64,000 bases of DNA from positions 15,414,632 through 15,478,631 of the forward strand of contig CM044867.1 in assembly GCA_024500155.1 (NCBI GenBank), given 5' to 3'. Of the stretch, positions 31,265 to 42,807 are shown in pieces (position 1 is the first letter of the stretch; every line of letters starts with the position of its first letter). The notes below the pieces were generated by a model. It saw nothing but the letters and a program-made list of their open reading frames with translations, did not search any database and was not told the DNA's origin. Both the position numbers and the translations under genes were made by a program. The stretch is from Chenopodium formosanum (Eukaryota > Streptophyta > Magnoliopsida > Caryophyllales > Amaranthaceae).

Positions 31265-33670
31265 ATGTATAGAACCCGTGATCGTCCCCTTGTTCCCCTT
31301 GATCCGGAAATAGAAAGGACTATTTTAAGAGGAAGAGTGGATATTAGATCTTTGGTTTATAGCTCTTCGAGTGAAGAAGAAATTCAAGAAGAACAAGGAA
31401 TGGGTGAACATCCTAGAATAGCCTTGAAAGAGCTAGGAGTGCCCGTGGCATATAGATTTGAAAGTGGAATTGCTCCCCCAACTACCCCGGCAAATGACTT
31501 CGAAATCCGTCTGGCAATGATCACCTTGATCGAGAGAAGGCAATATAGTGGGGCTAAAAATGAAAGCCCATTGAACCATTTGAAAGAATTTGAAAAATAT
31601 TGCAACACTATCAAAGTCAATGGGGTCTCTCAAGAATTCATCCGCCTCAAGTTGTTCCCCTTCTCTCTAATAGGAAGATCTTTGGAGTGGCTAGACAAGG
31701 AGGTGAAGCCCAACTCCTTGAGAACTTGGGATGATGCTACAAAGGCTTTCTTGTCCCGTTTCTATCCCCAAAAGAAGACGGCGGAGGCAAGAGCCTTGAT
31801 TCAAGGGTTCAAGCAAAGGCCAAATGAAAGTCTCTATGAAGCATGGGAGAGATTTAAAGAGTATCAAAGGGAGTGTCCTCATCATGGAATCCCCACATAC
31901 CAAGTGATCCAAATCTTCTATGGCGGTTTAAGTCCCCAAGGCAAGTCATGCCTTGATGGAGGGGCCGGGGGCCCTATCATGAACAAAACCGAGGAAGAAG
32001 TTGTGGACATCATTGAGGATGTGGTGACATATTATAGGGATTGGCAAGATGGGGAGAGAGACTCTTCAAGCAAACAATCTTCATTGTATTCGGTGGACCA
32101 TCTCAATGCAATCAACAACCTTTCCTCTCAAATGACAAATTTAGGAAAGGAGGTCACCGCAATCAAGGCTAAGTTGGAGAGCACTTCTACCTCTTCTCAA
32201 GCTTCCAATCTTCCCTCCCAATTTAAGGGGAGAGGTACTCCTTCTAACTCTCAACCCCCTCCCTCTTCACATAATATGCCTTTGGGTTGCTTGTTTTGTG
32301 ATGCATGTGGATCGTATGATCATGATTCTAGTGCTTGTCATAATGAATGTGTTGATGAGTTTGACAATGAATGTGAACATGTCAATTTTGTGTCAAACAA
32401 CAATGTTCAAAGGTTTGATAATCAAAAAAGCCAATGGAATAGGAATTACCAAAACCAAGGCAATTTTGACAACTATAATCATAATGATGGTTATAGGAAC
32501 CAAGGGAATCAAGGTTCTCGTGGTAACAATAACCAAGGTTATAATAGCCAAAATCAAGGCCAAAATTATGGTAATCAAAATCATAATTATGGTAATCAAA
32601 ACCAAGGTTATGTGAATCATAACCAAGGTAATGGAAACCATAATCATGGTGGTGGTAACCATAATCAAGGTTATGGTTCAAATCAAAATAGGAGTAATTG
32701 GAACAACCAAGGAAGGGGAAATTTTCAAAATAATGCTCAAAGAGGTCCCCCACCCGGTTTTGCTTCAAAGATTCAAAATGAAAATTCCTATTCACAACCT
32801 TCTTCTCCTAAGACAACCTTGAAAGAGTTGATTGATAATCAAACCAAGATCATTAACACCTATATGGCGGTTAGTGATAAGAAATTCAATGAGATGATGA
32901 CTCACAATAAGATGCTTGAGACTCAAATCACTCAATTAACAAGCACAATTAAGGATTTTGCTAGTCCTTCATCTTTGCCTTCCCAAGGTGTTGAACCAAA
33001 GAAACCCGTGTACTCTATAGCCACTAGTGGTGGATTTGATGTTTATGAGGGAGTTTCTTGGTCAAAGGAGGAAAGAGATGAGTGTGTTGCTAAGGAGAAT
33101 GAAGAGGAAAAAGTTGAGTCTAAGGAATTCTTTTGTGAGGGTGATAAAAGAGAAGAGTGTGTTGATGAAAGGATGAGTGAGATAGAGAGAATTCCCAATC
33201 TTCCTTATCCCCAAAAGTACTTGAGATTTAAAATGGATGAGCAATTTGGGAAATTCCTTGAAACTTTTAAGGATGTTCATGATTCTACACCCCCTACCGA
33301 ACCAATTCCCGACATGCCTAAGTACTCCAAGTTTGTTAAGGAGATCTTATATGGGAGAGAGGATGTTGATGAGGGTAGTTCGGTGGATGGAGGGAAGTGC
33401 TTTATTGCTCTTATCCATGGTGAACTCCCAAGGAAGATGGAAGATCCGGGGAATTTTTCAATTCCTTGTCAAATTAAGGAAATGCTTTTTGAAAATGCTT
33501 TGTGTGACCTTGGTGCTAGTGTTAGCATTATGCCTTACTCGGTTTTTAAGCGGCTTGATCTTGGTGAGCTTCAACCATCCAAGATAACACTTCAATTGGC
33601 CGACCGTTCTATCAAGCTTCCTAAGGGAAGAATTGATGATGTCCCTTTAAGGATTCGAGAGTTTGTTTTT
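31265..33670 (+). CDS. gag: Athila-type Gag-protease ORF of element C (5' part, split by element D)
   Basis: I chose the ATG at 31265 (MYRTRDRP); an upstream in-frame GTG at 31235 is less likely. The capsid domain lies at about residues 80-260 (SLEWLDKEV, FLSRFYPQKK, FKQRPNESLYEAWERF). A Cys/His-rich segment follows (CLFCDACGSYDHDSSAC). Then comes an Asn/Gly/Gln-rich low-complexity domain of about 120 residues (32400-32750) built from tandem DNA repeats, and a coiled coil with METQITQL-like heptads near 32900. The protease starts at about residue 745 with the Athila-type active site ALCDLGASVSIMP. The frame is open to 33670, where element D interrupts it; the protease continues in frame at 42202. 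The protein would form particles and process Gag. Confidence 0.9.
32400..32750 (+). repeat. Tandem repeat encoding an N/G/Q-rich domain in Gag
   Basis: Imperfect units of the AATCAAAACCAAGGTTATGG kind encode repeats such as NQNQGYG. The domain is Asn/Gly/Gln/Tyr-rich with almost no hydrophobic residues. Confidence 0.8.
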
Positions 33671-34461
33671 TGATAAGTGATATTTATGTCACTCGTAGGG
33701 GTAGTATTTAGGTTATTTTCGTGTTTATTTTCCCTTATTTTACCTTTTATTCTCTTGTTTTCTCTTTAATAAAGTTTCTAGTTTATTTTGGTAATTTTGG
33801 TGTGTTTTAGTTTATTTTCTTTATTTTATTAGTTTTAGTCTATTTTCCTATTTTATTTTATTTATTTTTATTTTATTTATTTCTATTTTATTTGTCTTGG
33901 TTTTGTTTTATTTCGCCCTTTATTTATTTTTATTTTATTTTATTCTTTTTCTTTGTCCCAATCCTTTCTCGGTTTTGTGTGTAGGTGTTCGGGTTTTATG
34001 TCAATTGTGTTCGGGTTCCAAGTTGAGCCAAACGCCAAACAAACCTGCTGCCCCTTATCCATCACCACACCCTTCTTTATCCTACACCACCCCAAGCTAC
34101 AACATTTCACTCCCCTGCTCCCTCTCCTTCACTCACGCATCACACCCACTCCTCTCACCTACCAGCCCACCTTACCACCACCTCACAACACCAAAAATCC
34201 ACAACAGCAACCATTAATTAACTCCACCTCACCACCGCGCAACAGAGTAGCCACCACCAGCATCAATTGCAGCAGCAACGCTGCCTCCCCACTTCGCAAA
34301 CAACCAACAGCACCAATTCACAGCCGCAATTGAGCTGCTCCCTGTTACCACCGTTCCCTCGCATCACCACCAAGCAAAGCCGCCGCACACAGCAGCAGCC
34401 CCAAATCAGAGCAACCCGCAACCCGTAGCTCCAATTTCATCTCAATTCTCGATACCCTTCA

Positions 34462-34568
34462 GAGCGGACGCTCACTCCTCTGAAGCGGCCGCTCCATTCT
34501 CGATTCAATTTCACCAATTTGTGGCAGAATATCAGAGCGGACGCTCCGATGAGTATGAGCGGCCGCTC
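34462..34568. repeat. GAGCG-NN-CGCTC palindromes (D 5' LTR)
   Basis: Units at 34462 (GA centre), 34483 (GC, first base altered), 34535 (GA) and 34557 (GC): two pairs spaced 21 and 22 bp. The copy in the 3' LTR is at 40724-40830. Confidence 0.85.
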
Positions 34569-34977
34569 CGAGTTTCGCGTGTAAGATTGTACGGATTAAT
34601 GAAGTTGAGCGGCTGCGATTCCTTCCATTAATCCAAAGGCCGAGAATTTTGTGATGCTGATGATGATTGATGATGGACGGTGAAGATGATGGTTGATGAT
34701 GCTTGATGGTTGGTGTCTTGGTGATTGAATTAGAGCAGCTAAGGAACGAAGGGGAAGGGCCTGATGTTTTTGTTTTGGGGGATTTGGTGGGTTTATTTCT
34801 TTACTTTTCTTTTTCTTTTATTTTTTATTCCTTTTCCTTTTCCTTTTCTTTATTTTCTTTTCTCTTTATTTTCTTTTCCTTTTTATTTCCTTTTTATTTT
34901 CCTTTCCTTTTTCTTTTGTTTTTATTTTATTTTATTTTCTATTTTTATTTCTCTTTTCTTTTATTTTCTTAGCTTAG

Positions 34978-34985
34978 TATTTATA
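34978..34985 (+). promoter_or_regulatory. Probable TATA element of the D LTR
   Basis: TATTTATACCC, conserved in the 3' LTR (41240-41247) and in the solo LTR at 15268-17542. It precedes a region rich in short leader-like words. Confidence 0.4.
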
Positions 34986-35937
34986 CCCATTTTCTAGGGT
35001 AATTGGAGAACAATTATTATCTATTATTCCACTCTCTAATTTAGTTTTAGGAGAGCTTCTCTCTCTAGGTTTAGATTAGTTTAGAGTAGTTTAGAGAGAG
35101 AAAGTAAGGGTTTTCCATTGATGAACTTGAATATTGAAGAAGGAGCTTGATTGAATCTTTGCAAATCTTCATCTTTAATTAATGAGCAATCTCTTACTCT
35201 CTTTCTTTATTTTTGTATTTAGTTTTATTTGCTTATTTTGATTTTTCTTCATTGCTTGTTGATCATGTTGATTCTTGATTATTTGTTGATTAATCTTGTT
35301 ATTATCATGATTAGTGAGTAATTTTCCCCATTGAGGGGATGGTTGTGGTGTAGTTGGATCTTGAGCATGTTCTAGGTTTAGAGTTGATTTATTTGTGATT
35401 AAAGTCTTTATATGCTTGATATTCTTTAATCTACTTGCAAAATGCATGTTGTTAGTTGATTAAAGGTGAAACTTTGCTAACAAGGAACGGAAGTTGACTT
35501 AGTTAAGGTTCATTAGTATCGATTGTTATTTAATAGTACCTCCTAGTATAGGGTTCTAATGTGGAAACATAGAGGCTATGTTAGGAGAAGCCAATTGACC
35601 CCGGAAGGCGGCTAGATTGGATCTTTTATTTCGATATTTGAGCATGTTTAGTTCATAATTAATTCAACTTCTATGCTTTTGTTTATGTTCAAGTGAATGC
35701 TATACCTAAACCATTTCCCTTAATGTTTTATCTCTAGTTTTAGTTTGTTTATACCTTAGGTTTACCTTCCCTTATTCCGGACTAGCTTAATTGTCGATAA
35801 CATTTGGTGGTGTTTAACCGTTCTCTGTGGTTCGACCCCTATGCTTGCCTTATACTCGTATTAGGTTTGTTTAGGTGTATAAATTGTATTTGATCTAGGT
35901 GTAGTCGTTTGACGACGCGATTATTACCTTGTCAAAT

Positions 35938-35955
35938 TGGCGCCGTTGCCGGGGA
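35938..35955 (+). promoter_or_regulatory. Primer-binding site of element D, tRNA-Asp type
   Basis: TGGCGCCGTTGCCGGGGA, 3 nt after the LTR, the sequence typical of Athila elements. Confidence 0.95.
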
Positions 35956-36059
35956 ACGGCTTCCATTACCGTTGTGTTATCTTATTGAGACTAGTCCATT
36001 GTATATATTTTTCCTTTGGTTTATTTTTGTTCTCTTTGTTTTGTTTTTGCTGTTGAAAA

Positions 36060-37742
36060 ATGGCACGTTTTTCTTTTCCTCAATATGATGGTGAGCCTTT
36101 TTATGTCTATTTCCATAGACTTGTAGAGTTTTTGAACTATAATGGTTGTAATCCTTGTGAAGCTTGTGAGATTTGTTATTGTGGCATGAATGAACAAACG
36201 AGATATGAAGTTGAAAGTAGGTTTAATGGTGAATTTCAAGCATTAACGGTTCATAATGCTTGGAGCTTTTTTGTACGGTTCGCTAAGGATGTACGCAATA
36301 GGGCATGTAATGTTGCTAATTTTGATTCTCAATGTGATAATAGTTTTATTGGTGGCATGATACCCCATGATTTGTCTTGTGATCCTATATGTGAACCTAG
36401 TACAAGTGACTTCAACTCTTTTTCTCCTATTGTTGATGATGAATCTCATTTGCTTGATTATGCCCCCTTTCCCCAATATGATGATGCTCATGTATATAAT
36501 GTGGATGATCCTCCCTCCTCATCTTCTTGTTCTTACATGGCTCCAAATGATTTCCCTTATGCTCCTAATGAATCCTTTTATGAGGGCAATTCTATGGAAA
36601 ATTTGAAGGAAGAGAAGATAATGAAGATAATGGAGATGATGGAGAGGTATAACGAGATGAGGGAAGTTGAGAATAGGGAGGTGGAAGCTAGAATAAAGAT
36701 GCTTGAGAGCCAAATTCTCCAATTAGCCAACTCTCAAGAAAATGCCCTTCCTTTTTCTTCTCTTCCCCATATGAGTGAGGATCCCATTAGAGAGCATTTA
36801 AGTGATGGTGAAGGAGTAGAGAATGAAGAGAGTGTTGATTTTGAAAATCCTAATTCTCTTTCCCATCTTGATGAGTCTCAAGTGTATGTTTGTGACCCTT
36901 CAATCTACGAGTATATAGACTCTTTTGAGGTAATGTCCCACATATTTTTCGAGAGTCATATGAGGACTTATAGATTATTGGATGATTTCATCGAGAACGC
37001 CTCTTGGGACTTAGATGAGTTTGAGATGAATCTACCTCCATTCATGCACGATTTTGGGACCTTGGGTTTTGAGATAGTTGAAGGAAAAGTTGTCTATTGT
37101 GGTGAAAAGGAGGATAAGGTTGATTCCCTTGGAGTTTTTGAGCTTGAGGGAGGTGTAGATCGTGAGTGCCCTTCGTTTGAGGACTCTATGATTGATTTTC
37201 ATGCCCTCATTGGCGATGTGAGGCCTTGTGGTGAGGGAGTAGCTACCCCTTTTCCCGTTTCTCATACCCCTTTTTCTCTAAGGTTTGACCACATCCTTCC
37301 TTACCCTATTTCTCTCCCTTCCTATCTCAAAGAGCCTATTGGGGAGCCGCCCTCTATGGATGATTTTCATGTGCCTCCTTCCATCATTGTTGAGGATAAG
37401 AGGAATTTTGCCAACCAAAAATTTTGTGATGAGGATTTGCCTTTTACCTTTTCTTTCCATCCTTCTTTTCCTTCTTCTACTTCTTACTTTCTTGAGTTTC
37501 CTTTCGATCCTTCTTCTTCTTTCTTTTGGCATCTCCCTCTTCACTTACGTGCAATAATTTTGTTGCACGTTCTTATCCCGTCATTTGCCTATTTACACCC
37601 TCATGAAATGTGTAGTAGTGCATTTGACAAGCTCTTGCGTGCGTTGAATTATTATTTCCTAGAGCGGTCTCGCTTGGACGTTAAACAAGCCTTTGCGGGA
37701 AGTAACCCGTGTTTTATTGCTTTCATTTTCCTTTGTTTTTAG
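36060..37742 (+). CDS. Single 560-codon ORF of element D, rearranged Gag-like protein
   Basis: The ATG at 36060 lies 104 bp after the primer site and the frame is fully open. The N-terminus (MARFSFPQYDGEPFYVYFHR) and a Cys-rich NPCEACEICYCG cluster are not a standard capsid or CCHC knuckle. Around residues 178-225 there is a charged coiled coil ending MLESQILQLANS and then LPFSSLP. This parallels the coiled-coil and linker of element C's Gag (METQITQL-type, then SPSSLPSQ), so the ORF probably derives from gag by replacement of the capsid region. The rest is acidic and Phe/Ser/Pro-rich with no protease, RT or integrase. The last residues cover a CGGG/CCCG hairpin that is also found after C's protease. 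Function unknown; it may be a packaging or helper-interaction protein. Confidence 0.8.
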   Translation: MARFSFPQYDGEPFYVYFHRLVEFLNYNGCNPCEACEICYCGMNEQTRYEVESRFNGEFQALTVHNAWSFFVRFAKDVRNRACNVANFDSQCDNSFIGGMIPHDLSCDPICEPSTSDFNSFSPIVDDESHLLDYAPFPQYDDAHVYNVDDPPSSSSCSYMAPNDFPYAPNESFYEGNSMENLKEEKIMKIMEMMERYNEMREVENREVEARIKMLESQILQLANSQENALPFSSLPHMSEDPIREHLSDGEGVENEESVDFENPNSLSHLDESQVYVCDPSIYEYIDSFEVMSHIFFESHMRTYRLLDDFIENASWDLDEFEMNLPPFMHDFGTLGFEIVEGKVVYCGEKEDKVDSLGVFELEGGVDRECPSFEDSMIDFHALIGDVRPCGEGVATPFPVSHTPFSLRFDHILPYPISLPSYLKEPIGEPPSMDDFHVPPSIIVEDKRNFANQKFCDEDLPFTFSFHPSFPSSTSYFLEFPFDPSSSFFWHLPLHLRAIILLHVLIPSFAYLHPHEMCSSAFDKLLRALNYYFLERSRLDVKQAFAGSNPCFIAFIFLCF

Positions 37743-39931
37743 ATTAGATTTTCTCTCATGGACGTGTTTGTGTTCCTTGCTAGGTACACAACTTGATATA
37801 CTCTTGCGCATTGGTGATGATCAAGAATCAAGGAAATGTGCCTCAACTTACCTATCATGTGGAATTCAAGCCTTATTTGTAGAGATTGTGGCTCATATGA
37901 GGTTATTTCGGGTTTTTTGTGTGATTTTGCATTTATCCCATATCCGGTAATATCCTTCTTTTCCCTCTCTCTCTTACTTATTGTGACTTGAAGATCATGT
38001 GTTGGTAATGTTGGATTAATTTGTCCTTGTTTTCCCCTCCTTGGTTTCATTGTTTATGAATTGAGAGCTTGGTTTCATTCAAGCTTGGGGGAGGGTATTC
38101 TATCATGTTTGGTGGGATGTTGATTCGTATATGCCATGCACGTGAGTATATGCATTTCCATGTTTTTCATGCTTTTGGAAAATCCAAAAATATTTTTGTT
38201 TACTTCAAGGCAAGTTTAGCAAATTGTGTTTTGTTTGTTCTTATTTTGGACATTATATCTTTTGGATTTGTTTACTCTTGAATGCCTTTCTTCCTAAGTG
38301 GTTAATGTGTGCACGGTTTGAGAGTGTCATTGGTTGACTCTAGGATATTACATGCTAAGGTAGCCGGGTTAAGAACTTTTAGGGCGCCATGAAGCCTTAG
38401 TTCACGGGTATGTGGTAAGATGGTGTTGCTCTCTATAGTGGATTTGGCACCCTTAGTTGGTTTTTGCTTAGTTATAATCCCGTGTGAGGTAACATTGTTC
38501 TAGCCTTCATCACTTTGTTGTGTGGCACATTTGGATCCTTAGCTATGCATGTCTTGATCCTTGTTTTGACTTATAGCTCCCAATATCGTGACCGAAGCAC
38601 TCTAGGGGAGGAAAAGGGCACTTCTTTCTCATTTTTCTTTATCTTCTTTTTATTTTGTTACAAATTTGATTTTCCATTTTGCATAAACCTACTTGCTAAC
38701 CAATTTGAGCCTTATGTTTCCCGCTCTTGTTTAAACCACATTACAAACCTAATGGCCTATGTTTACCAACCTTTTAGTTAGTGAAGCATTGGCATGTGAG
38801 GTTTGAGTTTTGAGTTGTTGATCATAGACAAGATGCACTTTGAGATTTGGTTAGAGTTGAGCTTGTAAAGAAATATGCAAATTTATGAAAATCAAGTGAA
38901 GTTTCAAGAAAAAGCCGTCCAAAGTTTAAAAGGCAAGGACAATGAATAAAGTTTTAAAAAGTAAAAAACAAAAAAAAAAGAAACAAAAACAAAAACAACA
39001 AAAATATTTTAGATGGTTTCATTTTCTTCCCTAGTTTAAGCATTGAGGACAATGCTTTGTTCAAGCTTGGGGGGAATATTGTGTTTGTGTTGAATAAGCT
39101 TTGGGGAATGGCATTATTGGTATTTTTGTTTGATATTTCGTGAATTCTTGAGTGTTTTTGAGTGTCGGCCGCACTTTTTGCTTCACTTAGGAAATATCAC
39201 CAAATTTTAAATTTTTACCTCGCCTTAACCCTTAGCCTTACGTTACAACCAATAAAAGACCCTTAGACTCTAGTGGGTTAGGTCAAAAGAACGGTGGAGG
39301 GAGATAGACTTCAAACCTATGGAAAGAGTATGCATAGTTGAGACGTCGGGATTACCTTCTCAAAGTCTTTCATTTCTTTATCTTTTTCCGGTTCCTTCGT
39401 GGAATCTTGAGAAGCTAGCTTAAGGGTTGATTTGAAGCTAGTGGAGAGAACGTGGCCCGATTGGTTGGGGCTAGGGTGGATTGAGTCCTAAGTAGTTCTC
39501 TATGCTTAGCATGTGTTATGTTTCAATCAACCATTGACATCTTGGAACGTGCATACATTTGTCCATTTAGAAAGGTTTGCATTCATAGTACTTGTCCTTA
39601 TCTCTTGTCCATATATGAGCTTGTGTTTTGCTTTTTCTTTTCGTGTTTCTTTTTCTTTACCTTTGGTTTTGTTGCCTTGCCTTGGTTTTTGTCAAGAGTT
39701 GTGGGTTAAGCTCTTGGGAAACCCTCACGAGACCTCACTCGTCCTCATAGGCGACTTTGGGGTTTTAAGGGCTTGTTGTAGCTAAAAACAACCGTGATTC
39801 CTACGACAGTGAGTTAGTGTACATTCTTTTTCCTTGTTTCTATTTTATTCTTTTGGTTTCAATAATTCCATCTTGTTCTCTTTTGTCTTAGCTTTGCTCG
39901 AGGACGAGCAAAGGTTTAGCTTGGGGGAATT
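37743..39931 (+). other. 3' non-coding region of element D with hairpins and polypurine tract
   Basis: About 2.2 kb without a gene. It shares ordered blocks with C's 3' region: a motif near 38913-38939 (GCCGTCC ... GGCAAGGAC), an AGGA-loop hairpin (39038-39057), a block with a GGTTCC/GGAATC stem near 39388, and a conserved block at 39727-39806. A second AGGA-loop hairpin (39892-39913) and the polypurine tract AGCTTGGGGGAAT (39919-39931) abut the LTR. Extra AGCTTGGGGG copies occur near 38085 and 39066. Confidence 0.75.
39892..39913 (+). promoter_or_regulatory. AGGA-loop hairpin before the polypurine tract (D)
   Basis: Nine-bp stem CTTTGCTCG/CGAGCAAAG with loop AGGA, 5 nt before AGCTTGGGGGAAT. 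Confidence 0.75.
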
Positions 39932-42196
39932 TGATAAGTGATATTTATGTCACTCGTAGGGGTAGTATTTAGGTTATTTTCGTGTTTATTTTCCCTTATT
40001 TTACCTTTTATTCTCTTGTTTTCTCTTTAATAAAGTTTCTAGTTTATTTTGGTAATTTTGGTGTGTTTTAGTTTATTTTCTTTATTTTATTAGTTTTAGT
40101 CTATTTTCCTATTTTATTTTATTTATTTTTATTTTATTTATTTCTATTTTATTTGTCTTGGTTTTGTTTTATTTCGCCCTTTATTTATTTTTATTTTTAT
40201 TTTATTCTTTTTCTTTGTCCCAATCCTTTCTCGGTTTTGTGTGTAGGTGTTCGGGTTTTATGTCAATTGTGTTCGGGTTCCAAGTTGAGCCAAACGCCAA
40301 ACAAACCTGCTGCCCCTTATCCATCACCACACCCTTCTTTATCCTACACCACCCCAAGCTACAACATTTCACTCCCCTGCTCCCTCTCCTTCACTCACGC
40401 ATCACACCCACTCCTCTCACCTACCAGCCCACCTTACCACCACCTCACAACACCAAAAATCCACAACAGCAACCATTAATTAACTCCACCTCACCACCGC
40501 GCAACAGAGTAGCCACCACCAGCATCAATTGCAGCAGCAACGCTGCCTCCCCACTTCGCAAACAACCAACAGCACCAATTCACAGCCGCAATTGAGCTGC
40601 TCCCTGTTACCACCGTTCCCTCGCATCACCACCAAGCAAAGCCGCCGCACACAGCAGCAGCCCCAAATCAGAGCAACCCGCAACCCGTAGCTCCAATTTC
40701 ATCTCAATTCTCGATACCCTTCAGAGCGGACGCTCACTCCTCTGAAGCGGCCGCTCCATTCTCGATTCAATTTCACCAATTTGTGGCAGAATATCAGAGC
40801 GGACGCTCCGATGAGTATGAGCGGCCGCTCCGAGTTTCGCGTGTAAGATTGTACGGATTAATGAAGTTGAGCGGCTGCGATTCCTTCCATTAATCCAAAG
40901 GCCGAGAATTTTGTGATGCTGATGATGATTGATGATGGACGGTGAAGATGATGGTTGATGATGCTTGATGGTTGGTGTCTTGGTGATTGAATTAGAGCAG
41001 CTAAGGAACGAAGGGGAAGGGCCTGATGTTTTTGTTTTGGGGGATTTGGTGGGTTTATTTCTTTACTTTTCTTTTTCTTTTATTTTTTATTCCTTTTCCT
41101 TTTCCTTTTCTTTATTTTCTTTTCTCTTTATTTTCTTTTCCTTTTTATTTCCTTTTTATTTTCCTTTCCTTTTTCTTTTGTTTTTATTTTATTTTATTTT
41201 CTATTTTTATTTCTCTTTTCTTTTATTTTCTTAGCTTAGTATTTATACCCATTTTCTAGGGTAATTGGAGAACAATTATTATCTATTATTCCACTCTCTA
41301 ATTTAGTTTTAGGAGAGCTTCTCTCTCTAGGTTTAGATTAGTTTAGAGTAGTTTAGAGAGAGAAAGTAAGGGTTTTCCATTGATGAACTTGAATATTGAA
41401 GAAGGAGCTTGATTGAATCTTTGCAAATCTTCATCTTTAATTAATGAGCAATCTCTTACTCTCTTTCTTTATTTTTGTATTTTGTTTTATTTGCTTATTT
41501 TGATTTTTCTTCATTGCTTGTTGATCATGTTGATTCTTGATTATTTGTTGATTAATCTTGTTATTATCATGATTAGTGAGTAATTTTCCCCATTGAGGGG
41601 ATGGTTGTGGTGTAGTTGGATCTTGAGCATGTTCTAGGTTTAGAGTTGATTTATTTGTGATTAAAGTCTTTATATGCTTGATATTCTTTAATCTACTTGC
41701 AAAATGCATGTTGTTAGTTGATTAAAGGTGAAACTTTGCTAACAAGGAACGGAAGTTGACTTAGTTAAGGTTCATTAGTATCGATTGTTATTTAATAGTA
41801 CCTCCTAGTATATGGTTCTAATGTGGAAACATAGAGGCTATGTTAGGAGAAGCCAATTGACCCCGGAAGGCGGCTAGATTGGATCTTTTATTTCGATATT
41901 TGAGCATGTTTAGTTCATAATTAATTCAACTTCTATGCTTTTGTTTATGTTCAAGTGAATGCTATACCTAAACCATTTCCCTTAATGTTTTATCTCTAGT
42001 TTTAGTTTGTTTAGACCTTAGGTTTACCTTCCCTTATTCCGGACTAGCTTAATTGTCGATAACATTTGGTGGTGTTTAACCGTTCTCTGTGGTTCGACCC
42101 CTATGCTTGCCTTATACTCGTATTAGGTTTGTTTAGGTGTATAAATTGTATTTGATCTAGGTGTAGTCGTTTGACGACGCGATTATTACCTTGTCA
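39932..42196 (+). mobile_element. 3' LTR of element D, 2265 bp
   Basis: Near-identical to 33671-35934. It ends CTTGTCA followed by the duplicated TTTTT (42197-42201), after which C's protease frame resumes. Confidence 0.95.
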
Positions 42197-42201
42197 TTTT
42201 T

Positions 42202-42807
42202 CCGGTGGATTTTGTTGTTCTTGAGATTGAGGAAGATGAACATATTCCAATCATCTTAGGGAGGCCTTTCTTAGCTACCTCGGGAGCTTTAATAGATGTC
42301 AAAGGAGGTCAAATTACTTTGAGGTGTGGGAATTTAGAAGAGAGATTTAAGTTGAAACGTATGCATGAGTCTTTGTCTTGTGTTCAAGATATTGCATGTG
42401 CTAGTCTTCCTCATTCCATCAATGATATATGCATGGTTGATTCTTCCACTAACAATGTTTTTGAGTTGGTTGATGATGCTTGTGCAAGTATTGATGTTGT
42501 TATTAAAGAAGGATTTGAGATTCAAGAGCCAAAGGATGAGAAAGATATTGGTTTTCCAAATTGGTTCAAACTTAATCCTCATGACGAAGAGAAAGCTTCC
42601 ATGACAATGGATGTTGAAGTTGAGCCAAAGAAAAAGGCTCGTGACTCTAAGAAGGCAAGAAAAAGGAAGAAGTTGAAAGAAAAAGAAGAGTTTGAAAAGA
42701 AGTTTGTGAGAGTTTCATCAAGCAACAATGAGAAGTTGCCAAAGGTTGAAGAAAAATTTGCTCTATCAACCACCTTGAAGAGGGTGGTGTTCTTTGATCC
42801 TCCGTGA
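42202..42807 (+). CDS. Protease C-terminus and basic tail of element C (3' part of the split ORF)
   Basis: The frame continues C's Gag-protease exactly across the D insertion when D and one TTTTT copy are discounted. It holds the second protease motif IPIILGRPFLATSGALID and then about 130 residues ending in a Lys/Glu-rich basic tail. It stops at TGA 42805-42807. An autonomous Athila would run into RT, RNase H and integrase here; none of these is present before the next ORF, so C could not replicate on its own. A conserved hairpin follows at 42850-42865. Confidence 0.9.
   Translation, partial: PVDFVVLEIEEDEHIPIILGRPFLATSGALIDVKGGQITLRCGNLEERFKLKRMHESLSCVQDIACASLPHSINDICMVDSSTNNVFELVDDACASIDVVIKEGFEIQEPKDEKDIGFPNWFKLNPHDEEKASMTMDVEVEPKKKARDSKKARKRKKLKEKEEFEKKFVRVSSSNNEKLPKVEEKFALSTTLKRVVFFDPP

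Larger units (their letters stand above)
33671..35934 (+). mobile_element. 5' LTR of element D (Athila-like), 2264 bp
   Basis: It starts TGATAAGTGATATTTATG and ends ACCTTGTCA. Element D (33671-42196, 8526 bp) is flanked by TTTTT (33666-33670 and 42197-42201) and interrupts C's protease. Compared with the 3' LTR I noticed one single-base length difference (near 33930) and three substitutions (near 35220, 35553 and 35750), so D is very young. Long ORFs in the pyrimidine-rich stretches are composition artefacts. Confidence 0.95.

Noticed and set aside
34462..34568. GCGGCCGC sites as cloning linkers or vector remnants
   Set aside because: They are part of degenerate palindrome families with many variants inside LTRs, not joined to vector sequence.
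34703..34997. Phe-rich ORFs that look like membrane proteins (also 40965-41259)
   Set aside because: They come from TTTTC/TTTTA-rich LTR sequence; the hydrophobic pattern reflects T-richness.
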